Source: Clostridia bacterium
Lineage (GTDB): Bacteria; Bacillota_A; Clostridia; Christensenellales; Aristaeellaceae
Reading direction: 5' to 3'
DNA: 18,654 bases
Assembly: GCA_017432405.1 (NCBI GenBank)
Contig: JAFRJF010000082.1
Span: 1 to 18,654 of the forward strand
The position numbers and the translations under genes are program-made. Positions 6,063 through 14,400 of this stretch are shown one piece after another (positions within the stretch are counted from its first letter, which is position 1; every line of letters starts with the position of its first letter). The notes beneath the pieces were generated by a model. It did no database searches. It had not been told where the DNA came from and worked only from the letters and a program-made list of their open reading frames with translations.

Positions 6063-8915
6063 TTGCCGAAGAGAAGGGACCTTGGAAACGCCATACAGGG
6101 CCTGGCCTGCCTTGGGATACTGTGGTTCATCCTGTTTGGCGACCCCACCCGGCTGCCGACGCAGTGGCTGGCCGCGATTCCGGGGGGATTTTTGACCTCC
6201 GGCACGGCGTTCCTGATCGGCATGGCGCTGCTCTACTTCATCGAAGGCGCGCATGCGGCGCAATCCGGGGATGAAGCGCCGGCTTCGCCCCTCAGGCGTG
6301 CGCTGGGATATTATATCTCCTATTGGAAGGTCTGCGCGCCACTGGTGCTGATCGGCGGCCTGTTTTTCTGCGAGATTTCGGAATCCCCGATCTACTGCCC
6401 GATGTTCAGGAACCTGGGATTCCTGAACGTCAGCCGGGCGATACTCGCCCTGTCCAACAACATCCACGAGGGCACCTGGCTGATTTCGTCCATTGCCATA
6501 TGCGCCTTTTGCGCGGCGCTGTTCCCGATGGCGAAGCGGAAGCGGGGGACGGGCCTGGCGGTGGCGGTGCTTCTCGGCGGGATCGCCCTCCAGGCCGTGC
6601 TGTACCTGAAGGTGCTGCCCTTCATGTACAACGCGCGGGTATACCGGATCGCTGCGGTGGCCGGGCCGTCGGCCCATGCGCTGGGCTTTCTGCTGTTCCA
6701 GGGCGATGGCGCCTTGAAGCGGCGCGTTGCTCATTTGGCTGAAGGACTGCCGGACAACCGGGCGCTGACTGCCCTGTCCGGGCCGTTCAAGTTCATCGGC
6801 CGGAAATGGACGACCTTCTGGATGGCGCAGTTCTACGTGGCGATGTATTATTACCACGTAGCCGCGTCGGTCTACGCCGACACAGGCCGTGCCCTCTTAA
6901 GCTACCTGATCTTCCTTGTGATGACATGCCTGCTGCTCTACGGGCTGGATTGGGGCTACCGCCGCCTTCAGACCGCGTTTCGCCGCAGCTGGCGCGTCGC
7001 GCCTGCGATACTTTCCACATTGGCCGTGCCCTTCCTGCTGCGGCTGGCGCTGGAGACGTCCATGGACGCCTACGCCCAATTTGCCTACCTGGCCGCCCGG
7101 CAGTGGCCGATCCGGGCGATGGTCAACGTGCTGGCGATATTCAGCTTGATCCTGATACTCCGGGCGCTGATCGGGCACTGGTTGCCGGCGGGCCTGACGG
7201 TGACGGTGCTGATGACGCTGCTGGCTATCGCCAACCACTACACGATGAAGTACCACGGGGCGCTTCTGACGGTGGAGGACATCCACAACGTCGGCACCGT
7301 CACGGGCGTGATCGGCAGCTATGACCTGTCCGTGGACGCCGTCGCGGGGCGCATACTGCTGCTGGAGGCGGCTGCCGCGGCCTGCTGCGTGCTGGCCTGG
7401 CTGTGCGCAAGGCCCCTGCGCGGCCTGTTTACCCGCAGGCAGCGCTGGGTCAACCGGCTGGCCTGCCTGCTGGCGGCGGCGGTCAGCCTGTATTTCAGCT
7501 ATTTCTCTGCGGTCCCGATCATCGAGCGGCAGGACAACATCTGGAGCTGGGGCAGCCTCTACGCGAAGATCGGATACCTGTCCGGTACGGTGGAGTCGAC
7601 GCTGGCCAATATGGAGTTCTCGGTGTACAGGCCCGACGGCTATTCGGACGGGCGCATCGCCGAGCTCGCCGAAGCGGCGCGCAGACAGCAGGCGGACGCC
7701 GCAGCGGAAGCCAGCGACGCCTACCCGGACATCGTGATGATCCTCAACGAGACCTGGTACGACCTGGATCGGTACATCGATACCGGCGCGGACGTCGATT
7801 ATCTGGCGAACTACCGGGCGCTGGACAACGCCATCAAGGGCTATGCGGAGGTTCCGCTCACCGGCGGCGGCACCAACGGCACGGAGTATGAGATGCTCAC
7901 GAGCAACTCCATGACACTGATCAACGCCTATGCCCCCTTCAACCGCCTGAACTTCGCCGACACGGTCACCCTGCCGCGCTACCTGAAGCAGCTCGGCTAT
8001 GCTACCGTCGCCGCCCATCCCCACGAATCCCAGAACTATCACCGGGGCATGAGCTGGTCGCAGATGGGCATCGACCAAACCCACTTCATACAGGATTTTA
8101 CGGAGCTGGAGTATTACGCCGATCGCAACAAGGATCACGAGATCACGGATACGACGGCCCTGAAGAACCTGATCCGCTTCATGGACGAGCTGCCGGGGGA
8201 CGGCCCCCGCTTCGCCTTCCTGGCCACCATGCAGAACCACGGCGACTGGACCAACAACCGCCCCGAACAGGCGCTGGTCCACAGCCATCCCGCCACGGCA
8301 GACGAGGCACTGGTCGGCAGGATCAACGAATACCTGTCCTGCCTGACGTATACCGACGCGATGATCGGTTTCATGCAGCAGTATTACACCGAGCTGTATG
8401 AACGGACGGGCAGGCGGGTGGTCGTGTGCATGGTGGGGGACCATTCGCCCAGCTTCCTGCCCGAGCTGGAAGGCCTGTGCAAATGGCAGGATCGGGCGCT
8501 GGCCGAGCGCATGGGCAAGCAGACGCCCTTCTACATCTGGGCGAACTATCCCCTGGATCTGGAGGACGAGGCCCTTCCCCGGACGGAAAGCATGGATCTG
8601 TGCTGTCTGATGCCCGCCGTGCTGCGCGCCGCCGGGGTGCCGCTGTCCTACTATTACAGGTACATCCTGGATATGAACCGGGATGTGGCGGTCTATACCA
8701 ATGTCGGTTCGGAAACGGCCGAGGAGACCAGGCGGATCGCCTTCTATGACCGTGAGGGCCTTCTGCATTACGTGGACGAGGACGCGCCCCTGGCGCGCGC
8801 GGTCAGCGATTACTTTTGCATGGAATACAACCTCAACGGCGAGGACACGCGACAGGAACCGGCGCTGTTCGAACCGACAGGGAGTGGGAAGGTCGCGCCT
8901 GCGGCCGACCCCTGA
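6063..8915 (+). CDS. LtaS-type phosphoglycerol transferase with extra N-terminal membrane domain
   Basis: The C-terminal half of this 950-residue protein is an LTA synthase/sulfatase-fold enzyme. It has E563 in ILNETWYD, the presumed nucleophile T604 in GGGTNGTEYE, H726 in QNHGDW and D793/H794 in VGDHSPSF, matching metal and catalytic positions of LtaS. Such enzymes move glycerol phosphate from phosphatidylglycerol to a polymer outside the membrane. Residues about 320-530 are the usual membrane part, including an NHYTMKYHGALLTVEDI-like stretch. The first roughly 310 residues are an additional multi-spanning domain that looks like a degenerate acyltransferase-3 domain (IHEGTWLISSIAI...LFP) without an obvious catalytic histidine. 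LtaS proteins are usually about 600-650 residues. The TTG at 6063 is chosen because GGAGG at 6049-6053 lies 9 bases upstream and no ATG is suitable. Confidence 0.88.
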   Translation: MPKRRDLGNAIQGLACLGILWFILFGDPTRLPTQWLAAIPGGFLTSGTAFLIGMALLYFIEGAHAAQSGDEAPASPLRRALGYYISYWKVCAPLVLIGGLFFCEISESPIYCPMFRNLGFLNVSRAILALSNNIHEGTWLISSIAICAFCAALFPMAKRKRGTGLAVAVLLGGIALQAVLYLKVLPFMYNARVYRIAAVAGPSAHALGFLLFQGDGALKRRVAHLAEGLPDNRALTALSGPFKFIGRKWTTFWMAQFYVAMYYYHVAASVYADTGRALLSYLIFLVMTCLLLYGLDWGYRRLQTAFRRSWRVAPAILSTLAVPFLLRLALETSMDAYAQFAYLAARQWPIRAMVNVLAIFSLILILRALIGHWLPAGLTVTVLMTLLAIANHYTMKYHGALLTVEDIHNVGTVTGVIGSYDLSVDAVAGRILLLEAAAAACCVLAWLCARPLRGLFTRRQRWVNRLACLLAAAVSLYFSYFSAVPIIERQDNIWSWGSLYAKIGYLSGTVESTLANMEFSVYRPDGYSDGRIAELAEAARRQQADAAAEASDAYPDIVMILNETWYDLDRYIDTGADVDYLANYRALDNAIKGYAEVPLTGGGTNGTEYEMLTSNSMTLINAYAPFNRLNFADTVTLPRYLKQLGYATVAAHPHESQNYHRGMSWSQMGIDQTHFIQDFTELEYYADRNKDHEITDTTALKNLIRFMDELPGDGPRFAFLATMQNHGDWTNNRPEQALVHSHPATADEALVGRINEYLSCLTYTDAMIGFMQQYYTELYERTGRRVVVCMVGDHSPSFLPELEGLCKWQDRALAERMGKQTPFYIWANYPLDLEDEALPRTESMDLCCLMPAVLRAAGVPLSYYYRYILDMNRDVAVYTNVGSETAEETRRIAFYDREGLLHYVDEDAPLARAVSDYFCMEYNLNGEDTRQEPALFEPTGSGKVAPAADP

Positions 8916-8949
8916 GGTTATGATCGCTTGAAAGTGGAGGTTCTTCGGA

Positions 8950-10641
8950 TTGAATCATAGATGGAGGGGCGTGGCCCTTTGCCTGGTTGGCGCGGCGGTG
9001 CTCGTGGCCCTGGTGGTTTTCGGACCGGGCCGGGGCGCGCGGGACGTTGGCGAGGGCGTCGCGCCGGTGAGGCTTTCCAGGGAATCCGGCTTCTACGACG
9101 ATGCGTTTTACCTGGAGATGGCCTGCGACAGGGGCGAGATCCGCTATACGCTGGATTCCACGGTGCCCAACGAGCATTCCCTGCTGTACACCGGGCCCAT
9201 ACTGGTCGAGGACGCCAGCTCTAACCCGAACGTCTACAGCATGATCGAGGATGTCTGCATCGAATTGAGGTCGGACATACTCAAGGTTGCCGGTCGGGAG
9301 CCCAAGTACGGCTTTACGACGCCGAAGCAGCCCGTGGACAAGGCCATGGTCGTTCGCGCCGTCTGCATCGACGCCTTCGGCAACCGCAGCGACATCGTCA
9401 ATGGCGTCTATTTCGTCGGCTTCAACAAAAAGGAAGCCTATGACGGCATGAACATCATCTCCATCACCACCGACCCCGACAACCTCTTCGACTTCGACAG
9501 CGGTATCTATGTCCTGGGCAAGACCTTCGACGATACCGTCGTGGAGGGCGCGGGCGTGCCGCCGGCGATTGCGAACTTCGGCAACTGGGCGGGCAATTAC
9601 AAGAACAAGGGCAGCCAGTGGGAGCGGGAGGCGCACGTCTGTTTCTTCGATACCACCCACAACCTGACGCTGTCCGGCAATTACGGCATACGCATACAGG
9701 GCGGCGCAAGCCGGTATATGCTGCCCAAGAGCCTGAATATCTACGCCCGAAAGCGCTATGGCAGCGAAACGATACCGGCGCTGCCCCTGTTCGGCGAGGA
9801 TTGGCAGCTGCACAGCCTGAACCTGAACGCGGGCGGTCAGGGCGTGGAGACGAAGATCCACGACCTGCTGGTCAACACCCTCGTGGCGGATTGTGACGTG
9901 CTGACCCGGGAGTATGAGCCCTATGAGCTGTTCCTGGACGGTGAATATTGGGGCGTCTACTGGCTGACCCCCCGGTTCAAGGAGGACTACTTCGCCGGCA
10001 AATATGGCTTCGACGATGTGATCGTGACCAAGGTCGATCACATCGAGGTTGGCGACGATACTGATTTCAAAGCCTACAAGGATATGCTGTACATGATCGC
10101 CGACAACGATATGAGCGACGAGGCGAACTATGTGCGCGTGTGCGAGCTCGTGGACATGGAGAGCTGGATCGATTATTACGCGATAGAGCTGTACATCTGC
10201 AACACGGACTGGCCGGGCAACAATCGCTCCCTGTGGCGCGTACGCAATGCGTCGGATCAGCCGGACGCGGACGGAAGGTGGCGGTGGGTGCTGTTTGACG
10301 TCAACCTGTCGATGGACACCGCGCGCGCGGACAATAATTTCATCGATCGCACCACCAAGCGGGATCCGATCCTGGCCAGCCTGTATGATAACCGGACCTT
10401 CAGGCGGGCACTCGTGAGGCGGATGGTCAGGCTGGCAAAGGAGAATTTCAACCCCAAGCGGGTGAATGCCTTTGTGGACGAATACGCGGCGCGGATGCGC
10501 CGTGCCATGGGCAACGAATACATCCGGTTCATGAATGACAGGACGGAAGAGGACTTCATTAAGGCCTGCGGGCAGATCAAGGAGTTTTTCCGGCTGAGGT
10601 ATGATTATGTCATGGAGAAATACGGTGGGAAGAAGAAATAA
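8950..10641 (+). CDS. CotH kinase family protein, copy 1
   Basis: This 563-residue protein starts with a signal anchor (about residues 7-25), then a chitobiase/Fn3-like segment at about 40-88 (SGFYDDAFYLEM, IRYTLDSTVPN, LYTGPI). A CotH domain follows from about 155 to 540, with GIRIQGGASRYMLPKSLNIYARK, LFLDGEYWGVYWL, NTDWPGNNRSLWR (D420) and DGRWRWVLFDVN (D450, N452). CotH proteins are atypical protein kinases; the best known phosphorylates spore-coat proteins. An extracytoplasmic place is likely here because of the anchor. The TTG start at 8950 has GTGGAGG at 8934-8940, 9 bases upstream. Its paralogue at 12035 has exactly the same length and aligned motif positions, which supports this start. 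Where the paralogue has Asp at 452 this copy has Asn, so activity may differ. The substrate is unknown; the neighbouring polymer enzymes suggest an envelope role. Confidence 0.85.
   Translation: MNHRWRGVALCLVGAAVLVALVVFGPGRGARDVGEGVAPVRLSRESGFYDDAFYLEMACDRGEIRYTLDSTVPNEHSLLYTGPILVEDASSNPNVYSMIEDVCIELRSDILKVAGREPKYGFTTPKQPVDKAMVVRAVCIDAFGNRSDIVNGVYFVGFNKKEAYDGMNIISITTDPDNLFDFDSGIYVLGKTFDDTVVEGAGVPPAIANFGNWAGNYKNKGSQWEREAHVCFFDTTHNLTLSGNYGIRIQGGASRYMLPKSLNIYARKRYGSETIPALPLFGEDWQLHSLNLNAGGQGVETKIHDLLVNTLVADCDVLTREYEPYELFLDGEYWGVYWLTPRFKEDYFAGKYGFDDVIVTKVDHIEVGDDTDFKAYKDMLYMIADNDMSDEANYVRVCELVDMESWIDYYAIELYICNTDWPGNNRSLWRVRNASDQPDADGRWRWVLFDVNLSMDTARADNNFIDRTTKRDPILASLYDNRTFRRALVRRMVRLAKENFNPKRVNAFVDEYAARMRRAMGNEYIRFMNDRTEEDFIKACGQIKEFFRLRYDYVMEKYGGKKK
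10614..10617 (+). promoter_or_regulatory. Ribosome site deciding the VTC gene start
   Basis: GGAG at 10614-10617 lies 7 bases before the GTG at 10625, inside the end of the CotH gene. A competing GAGG at 10596-10599 would serve the ATG at 10607. The GTG gives a protein starting close to the conserved YRHELKY block and a short 17-base overlap with CotH. I prefer it, though the ATG cannot be excluded. Confidence 0.5.
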
Positions 10642-11359
10642 AACGGTACTTGAGGCAGACAGGTACCGGCACGAGCTAAAGTACATCTGCAGCGACCTGG
10701 AGCTGAGGATCGTCGAGCAGAAGCTCAGGGCGGTGATGAAGCCGGACCCCTATGCTGACGAAAACGGCGAATACCTGATACGCAGCGTCTATTTTGACGA
10801 CTACCAGAGAAGCCGCTTCTTTGAGAACGAGGATGGCGTAGACCCCCGTGAAAAGTTCCGAATCCGCGCTTACAACTGCTCCGACGCGCGCATCTGCCTG
10901 GAAAAAAAGATCAAGAACCGGGGCATGACGGGCAAGCGGAGCTGCCTGATCGACCGGGAGACCTGCGCGAGGATGCTGGCGGGCCAGTCCGTTTCGGATC
11001 GCCTCGGGCAACACCCGCTGTTGGACGAGTGGATCGTGCAGCGGGAAACCGCGGGGCTGCGCCCGGTGATGCTGGGAGAATACGTGCGCAAGCCCTACGT
11101 TTACCCGGCGGGGAACGTCAGAATCACCTTCGACAGGTATATCTCTGCCTCCTACCGGGTCCGGGACATCTTCGAGGCCAGGACATCCAGGATCGCGGTG
11201 CTGCCCACCGGCTATCACGTGCTGGAGGTCAAGTACGACGACTTTCTGCCGGACGTTATTTACCAGCTGATCGACAGCGGCCACATGCGCCAGACCACCT
11301 TTTCAAAATTCTATCTGGGCTGCAGGGCCATAGGGGGCAGAGTCAATGAGCTTCCGTGA
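10625..11359 (+). CDS. VTC domain protein, polyphosphate-polymerase-like
   Basis: The protein is 244 residues from the GTG start (250 or 252 from alternative ATGs at 10607 or 10601). It is a VTC-family tunnel-fold protein, related to the catalytic domain of yeast Vtc4 that makes polyphosphate from ATP. The basic and acidic residues that line that tunnel are visible: RHELKY with K19, FRIRAY with R79 and R81, LEKKIK at 92-97, VRITFDRY, LEVKYDD with E201 and K203, and FSKF with K228. There is no membrane segment, unlike the fungal complex, so it should be cytoplasmic or recruited by a membrane partner. Bacterial VTC proteins often sit beside CotH and DUF4956 genes, and both are present here. The gene overlaps CotH copy 1, pointing to translational coupling. 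The polyphosphate product is an inference from the family. Confidence 0.85.
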   Translation: MGRRNKTVLEADRYRHELKYICSDLELRIVEQKLRAVMKPDPYADENGEYLIRSVYFDDYQRSRFFENEDGVDPREKFRIRAYNCSDARICLEKKIKNRGMTGKRSCLIDRETCARMLAGQSVSDRLGQHPLLDEWIVQRETAGLRPVMLGEYVRKPYVYPAGNVRITFDRYISASYRVRDIFEARTSRIAVLPTGYHVLEVKYDDFLPDVIYQLIDSGHMRQTTFSKFYLGCRAIGGRVNELP

Positions 11360-11386
11360 GATCTCCGGGAAGGGAAGGTCGGCTGA

Positions 11387-12001
11387 ATGAGGGGCAATGG
11401 GGCAAAGCGGGTTTTCCTCGTGGCGCTGGCGGCGTGCTTTGCGCTGCTTTGTGTCCTGTTTGCCCGCCGGTCCGTCGATGGCTGGATGGCCATCGAACGG
11501 GAATACCCCAGGAGCAACATGGCGCTCTCCCTGAGCCGGGGGAAGGGCGGCGTCATCCGCATCGACGGGGCGGGCAAGCTATACGCCAACGACCTGAAGG
11601 CGATGCTGAGGGCCGCCGACATCCATTCAAGCGAGGTCAGGGACGTCATCGTGGGAGAGGACATCACGGAGATCGGCTACAAGACCTTCTCTCGCATGAG
11701 ATACCTGCAGACGCTGAAGCTGGGCAGCGACGTGGCCCGGGTCGCCCCGGGGGCGCTGAATTATTGCGCGGCCCTGGAGTGGCTGTACCTGCCCTCGGGG
11801 GCCGGGGAGATCGGGGCGGGCTTCCTCTACGGGTGCGATCAGTGCCGCGTGGTGACCGATGCCCGGCCCGAAGACCTGCCGGCTCTGGAAAACGTGAAGC
11901 CGGAGAGCATCGTCGCCGGGGTGGATTCCCTTGATGGCCTGCGCTCGGCGATGGGCGGCGACGCCGACCTGCCGGACGTGCTGGCGCGCTGGTGGCGTTG
12001 A
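11387..12001 (+). CDS. Small membrane-anchored BspA-like leucine-rich repeat protein, copy 1
   Basis: This 204-residue protein has an N-terminal hydrophobic anchor (about residues 9-26) and a short extracytoplasmic body. The body carries two to three BspA/LRR_5-type repeats (VRDVIVGEDITEIGYKTF, LQTLKLGSDVARVAPGAL, LEWLYLPSGAGEIGAGFLYGC). It ends in a conserved-looking tail, DLPDVLARWWR. A clear paralogue of identical length lies at 14400-15014, each copy being the third gene of a CotH-led cassette. BspA-type repeats usually bind proteins or matrix, so it may scaffold the CotH protein or the polymer. No enzymatic motif is seen. GGGAAGG at 11372-11378 is 8 bases before the ATG. I do not recognise a named family for the full protein. 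Confidence 0.72.
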   Translation: MRGNGAKRVFLVALAACFALLCVLFARRSVDGWMAIEREYPRSNMALSLSRGKGGVIRIDGAGKLYANDLKAMLRAADIHSSEVRDVIVGEDITEIGYKTFSRMRYLQTLKLGSDVARVAPGALNYCAALEWLYLPSGAGEIGAGFLYGCDQCRVVTDARPEDLPALENVKPESIVAGVDSLDGLRSAMGGDADLPDVLARWWR

Positions 12002-12024
12002 CGGTTGGATCGATTGAAAAAACG

Positions 12025-12029
12025 GGAGG
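12025..12029 (+). promoter_or_regulatory. Ribosome site deciding the CotH copy 2 start
   Basis: GGAGG at 12025-12029 lies 5 bases before ATG 12035. Upstream in-frame TTG codons at 12005 and 12014 have no such site. Starting at 12035 gives 563 residues, the same as copy 1, and puts the hydrophobic anchor right at the N-terminus. Confidence 0.7.
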
Positions 12030-12034
12030 CGCCG

Positions 12035-13726
12035 ATGTTGAGGCTTCGATGGAAGACCCTGCTGAGCTGCTGCCTGGGCGTCGCGGCCCTGGCCGGCATG
12101 CTGGCATTCGCCCTTAACCAGAGCGACGATGAGAAGGGCATGCGCTCGGAGGTCGCCTTCTCCCAGCCCTCCGGCTTTTATGATGACGCCTTCATGCTCG
12201 AGATGACGGGCGATGGGAACCCGATCTACTATACCCTGGATTGCACCGACCCCGACGCCGACTCGACGCTGTATACCGGTCCGATCCTCATAGAGGATGC
12301 CAGCCCGAAGGAAAACGTGTACAGTGCCGTCACCGATACCTCGGCCTACTACGACAAGGCGCTGCTGAAGCAAAACGGGGTCAGGCAGACCCTAAAATAC
12401 CGGATACCCAAGGCGCCTGTGGACAAGGCGACGGTGGTGCGGGCTGTAAGCATCGACGCCTCCGGCAACGCAAGCCCGGTGTCCACAGCGGTCTATTTCG
12501 TGGGCTACGGCGAAAAGACCGGCTATGCCGGCGTGAATGTCATGACCATCGTCACAGACCCCGCCAACCTGTTTGACGATGAGAAGGGCATCTATGTGCT
12601 GGGCGCGAAGTTCAGGGAATCCCTGAAGGACGGCATCGTGCAGTATACCGGCGAGCCCGGCGTATTCTCCTGGCCGGCCAATTACAGGCAGAGGGGCAGG
12701 GAATGGGAGCGCGAGGCGGTCGTGCATTGCTTTGACGCCAATGGCGAACCCGTCTTTTCCGGCCCCTGCGGCATACGGGTGCAGGGCCGGGCGACCCGCT
12801 CCCACATGCCTAAGAATCTGAACATCTACGCCCGCAAGGAATACGGCTGCCCGGCCTTCGATACCGGCGCTCTGTTCGACAGGGAATACCGTCTGAACCG
12901 CTTGAACCTGTACAACGGCGCCAACGACCTGATGCTCAGGGATTACATGATCCATGCGATGAGCGATGACGCGGACGTGGTCGACCAGGAATTTTGCCCG
13001 TGCGCGCTGTTCCTGGACGGCGAATACTGGGGCGTCTACTGGCTCTGTACGCGATTCAAGCCCGATTATCTGAATCAGGTATACGGCGTTAAGAAGGACA
13101 ACATCGTATCGATCAAGATGGGGAAGGTCGAGATCGGGCAGGATGAGGACCTGAAGCTCTACGAGGACATGGTTTCGTTTATCGCGGACAACGATATGCG
13201 ATCCCCGGAGGCCTATGCGCGGGCCGGTGAGCTCATCGACCTGCAGGCGTGCATCGACTACTATGCCGTCGAGGTCTACGTCGCCAGCACCGACTGGCCC
13301 ACCAACAACTTTGCCCTCTGGCGCAGCCGGCATGAGGCGAGCAACGCGTATTCCGACGGGCGGTGGCGATGGATGCTGTTTGACCTGGACCACACCACCC
13401 GCGTTGCGAACGCCGAAGAGGATACGCTGTGGCGCGCCTGCAACCTGGACGCGCTGCTTGCCAGCCTGATGCAGAACGAGGATTTTTCAAGGCGCTTCTC
13501 CGAAAAGCTGGTGCAGCTGGCCAGGGAAAACTTCGCGCCGGAGCGCACGGACGCCTTCATAGACGCCTATGAGTCCGACATGGCGGAGGCCATCGAGAAG
13601 AAGTACCAGCGCTTTTACGGAAAGTACGACATGGACGCGTTGTTTTATGCAGGCTGCGAGCAGGTCAGGGAATTCTTTCGCCTGCGTCAGACATATATCA
13701 TCAATACTTATGGAGGTATAGATTAA
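12035..13726 (+). CDS. CotH kinase family protein, copy 2
   Basis: This 563-residue paralogue of the 8950-10641 protein has the same layout. A short basic start and hydrophobic anchor come first, then a chitobiase/Fn3-like segment (SGFYDDAFMLEM, IYYTLDCTDPD, LYTGPILIEDAS). The CotH domain shows GIRVQGRATRSHMPKNLNIYARK, LFLDGEYWGVYWL, STDWPTNNFALWR with D420, and DGRWRWMLFDLD with D450 and D452. Both acidic positions of the last motif are present, so it looks like the more canonical kinase of the pair. By eye the two copies are roughly 40-50 percent identical over most of their length, with no gaps around the catalytic motifs. Its stop codon overlaps the start of the DUF4956 gene by one base (TAATG). 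It probably acts outside the membrane on an envelope or polymer-linked substrate, which is inferred from anchor and context only. Confidence 0.85.
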   Translation: MLRLRWKTLLSCCLGVAALAGMLAFALNQSDDEKGMRSEVAFSQPSGFYDDAFMLEMTGDGNPIYYTLDCTDPDADSTLYTGPILIEDASPKENVYSAVTDTSAYYDKALLKQNGVRQTLKYRIPKAPVDKATVVRAVSIDASGNASPVSTAVYFVGYGEKTGYAGVNVMTIVTDPANLFDDEKGIYVLGAKFRESLKDGIVQYTGEPGVFSWPANYRQRGREWEREAVVHCFDANGEPVFSGPCGIRVQGRATRSHMPKNLNIYARKEYGCPAFDTGALFDREYRLNRLNLYNGANDLMLRDYMIHAMSDDADVVDQEFCPCALFLDGEYWGVYWLCTRFKPDYLNQVYGVKKDNIVSIKMGKVEIGQDEDLKLYEDMVSFIADNDMRSPEAYARAGELIDLQACIDYYAVEVYVASTDWPTNNFALWRSRHEASNAYSDGRWRWMLFDLDHTTRVANAEEDTLWRACNLDALLASLMQNEDFSRRFSEKLVQLARENFAPERTDAFIDAYESDMAEAIEKKYQRFYGKYDMDALFYAGCEQVREFFRLRQTYIINTYGGID

Positions 13727-14400
13727 TGAGCTTCAAGGACATCTTCAAGAAGGGCTTTCTGACATCCTACGCCAATACGGAAATCACCTTCCGCTATGCG
13801 GTGCTGGCGATGCTGGTGTGTCTTGCGATCGCGCTGGTGATCTGCGCGGTCTACTACTTCAAGTCGAGGAAGTACTTCTTTTCCAAGGAATTCGCGGTGT
13901 CCCTGGTGGCGCTGTCGGTGATCACCGTGTCCGTGATCCTGACGATCCAGGCCAGCGTGGTGGTGTCACTGGGCATGGTGGGCGCGCTGTCCATCGTGCG
14001 CTTCAGGACGGCCATTAAAAACCCGTTGGATCTGGTGTTCCTGTTCTGGTCTATCGCCACGGGCATCATCTGCGGCGCGGGGCTGTACTTCATCGCCCTG
14101 CCGCTGACGCTGATCCTCGGCATCGCGATACTGCTGTCGGACGAGGTGCCCGGGGTGGCCCGCAACCGCATACTGGTGCTGGACGGCAGCTATCCCTATG
14201 ACGAGAAGCAGACCATGGACATCGTGAAGAAGTACGCCAAGTGGTACAACGTGCGCACCGAGAGCGTGCACAACGACGCGGTCAACCTGATCGTCGAGGT
14301 GCGCAAGGTGAAGGACAGCGCGGGCCTGATCCGGGAGCTGCGGCAGACGGGCGCGTTCAGCGACGTTTCGCTGCTGGTGCAGGAGGGGACGATCGACTGA
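13726..14400 (+). CDS. DUF4956 family membrane protein
   Basis: This 224-residue protein has about four membrane spans in residues 20-145. It carries the DUF4956 hallmark SLGMVGALSIVRFRTAIKNPLD followed by LVFLFWSIATGI and a glycine-rich span. Residues about 150-224 form a soluble alpha/beta tail (NRILVLDGSYPYDEKQTMD, VNLIVEVRKVKD, FSDVSLLVQEG) that is probably cytoplasmic. The function of DUF4956 is not established. The family is repeatedly found next to VTC and CotH genes, so it may be the membrane partner or channel for the VTC product, by analogy with the membrane part of the yeast VTC complex. That is inference. TGGAGG at 13711-13716 precedes the ATG. One-base overlaps on both sides (TAATG with CotH copy 2, TGATG with the next gene) indicate tight coupling. 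Confidence 0.87.
   Translation: MSFKDIFKKGFLTSYANTEITFRYAVLAMLVCLAIALVICAVYYFKSRKYFFSKEFAVSLVALSVITVSVILTIQASVVVSLGMVGALSIVRFRTAIKNPLDLVFLFWSIATGIICGAGLYFIALPLTLILGIAILLSDEVPGVARNRILVLDGSYPYDEKQTMDIVKKYAKWYNVRTESVHNDAVNLIVEVRKVKDSAGLIRELRQTGAFSDVSLLVQEGTID

Noticed and set aside
6897..8768. Long minus-strand open frame of 623 codons opposite the LtaS-like gene
   Set aside because: It is a shadow of a GC-rich gene in the opposite frame: low-complexity His/Arg/Gln/Gly-rich composition, no domain, and the plus-strand gene has clear catalytic motifs.
8891..8910. Hairpin GGTC-GCC...GGC-GACC at the end of the LtaS-like gene
   Set aside because: It is short, lies inside the coding end and has no T tract, so it is not supported as a terminator between the two halves of the operon.
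8833..10686. Long minus-strand open frame of 617 codons opposite CotH copy 1
   Set aside because: Same reason: no recognisable domain, and it spans two plus-strand genes with good ribosome sites and conserved motifs.
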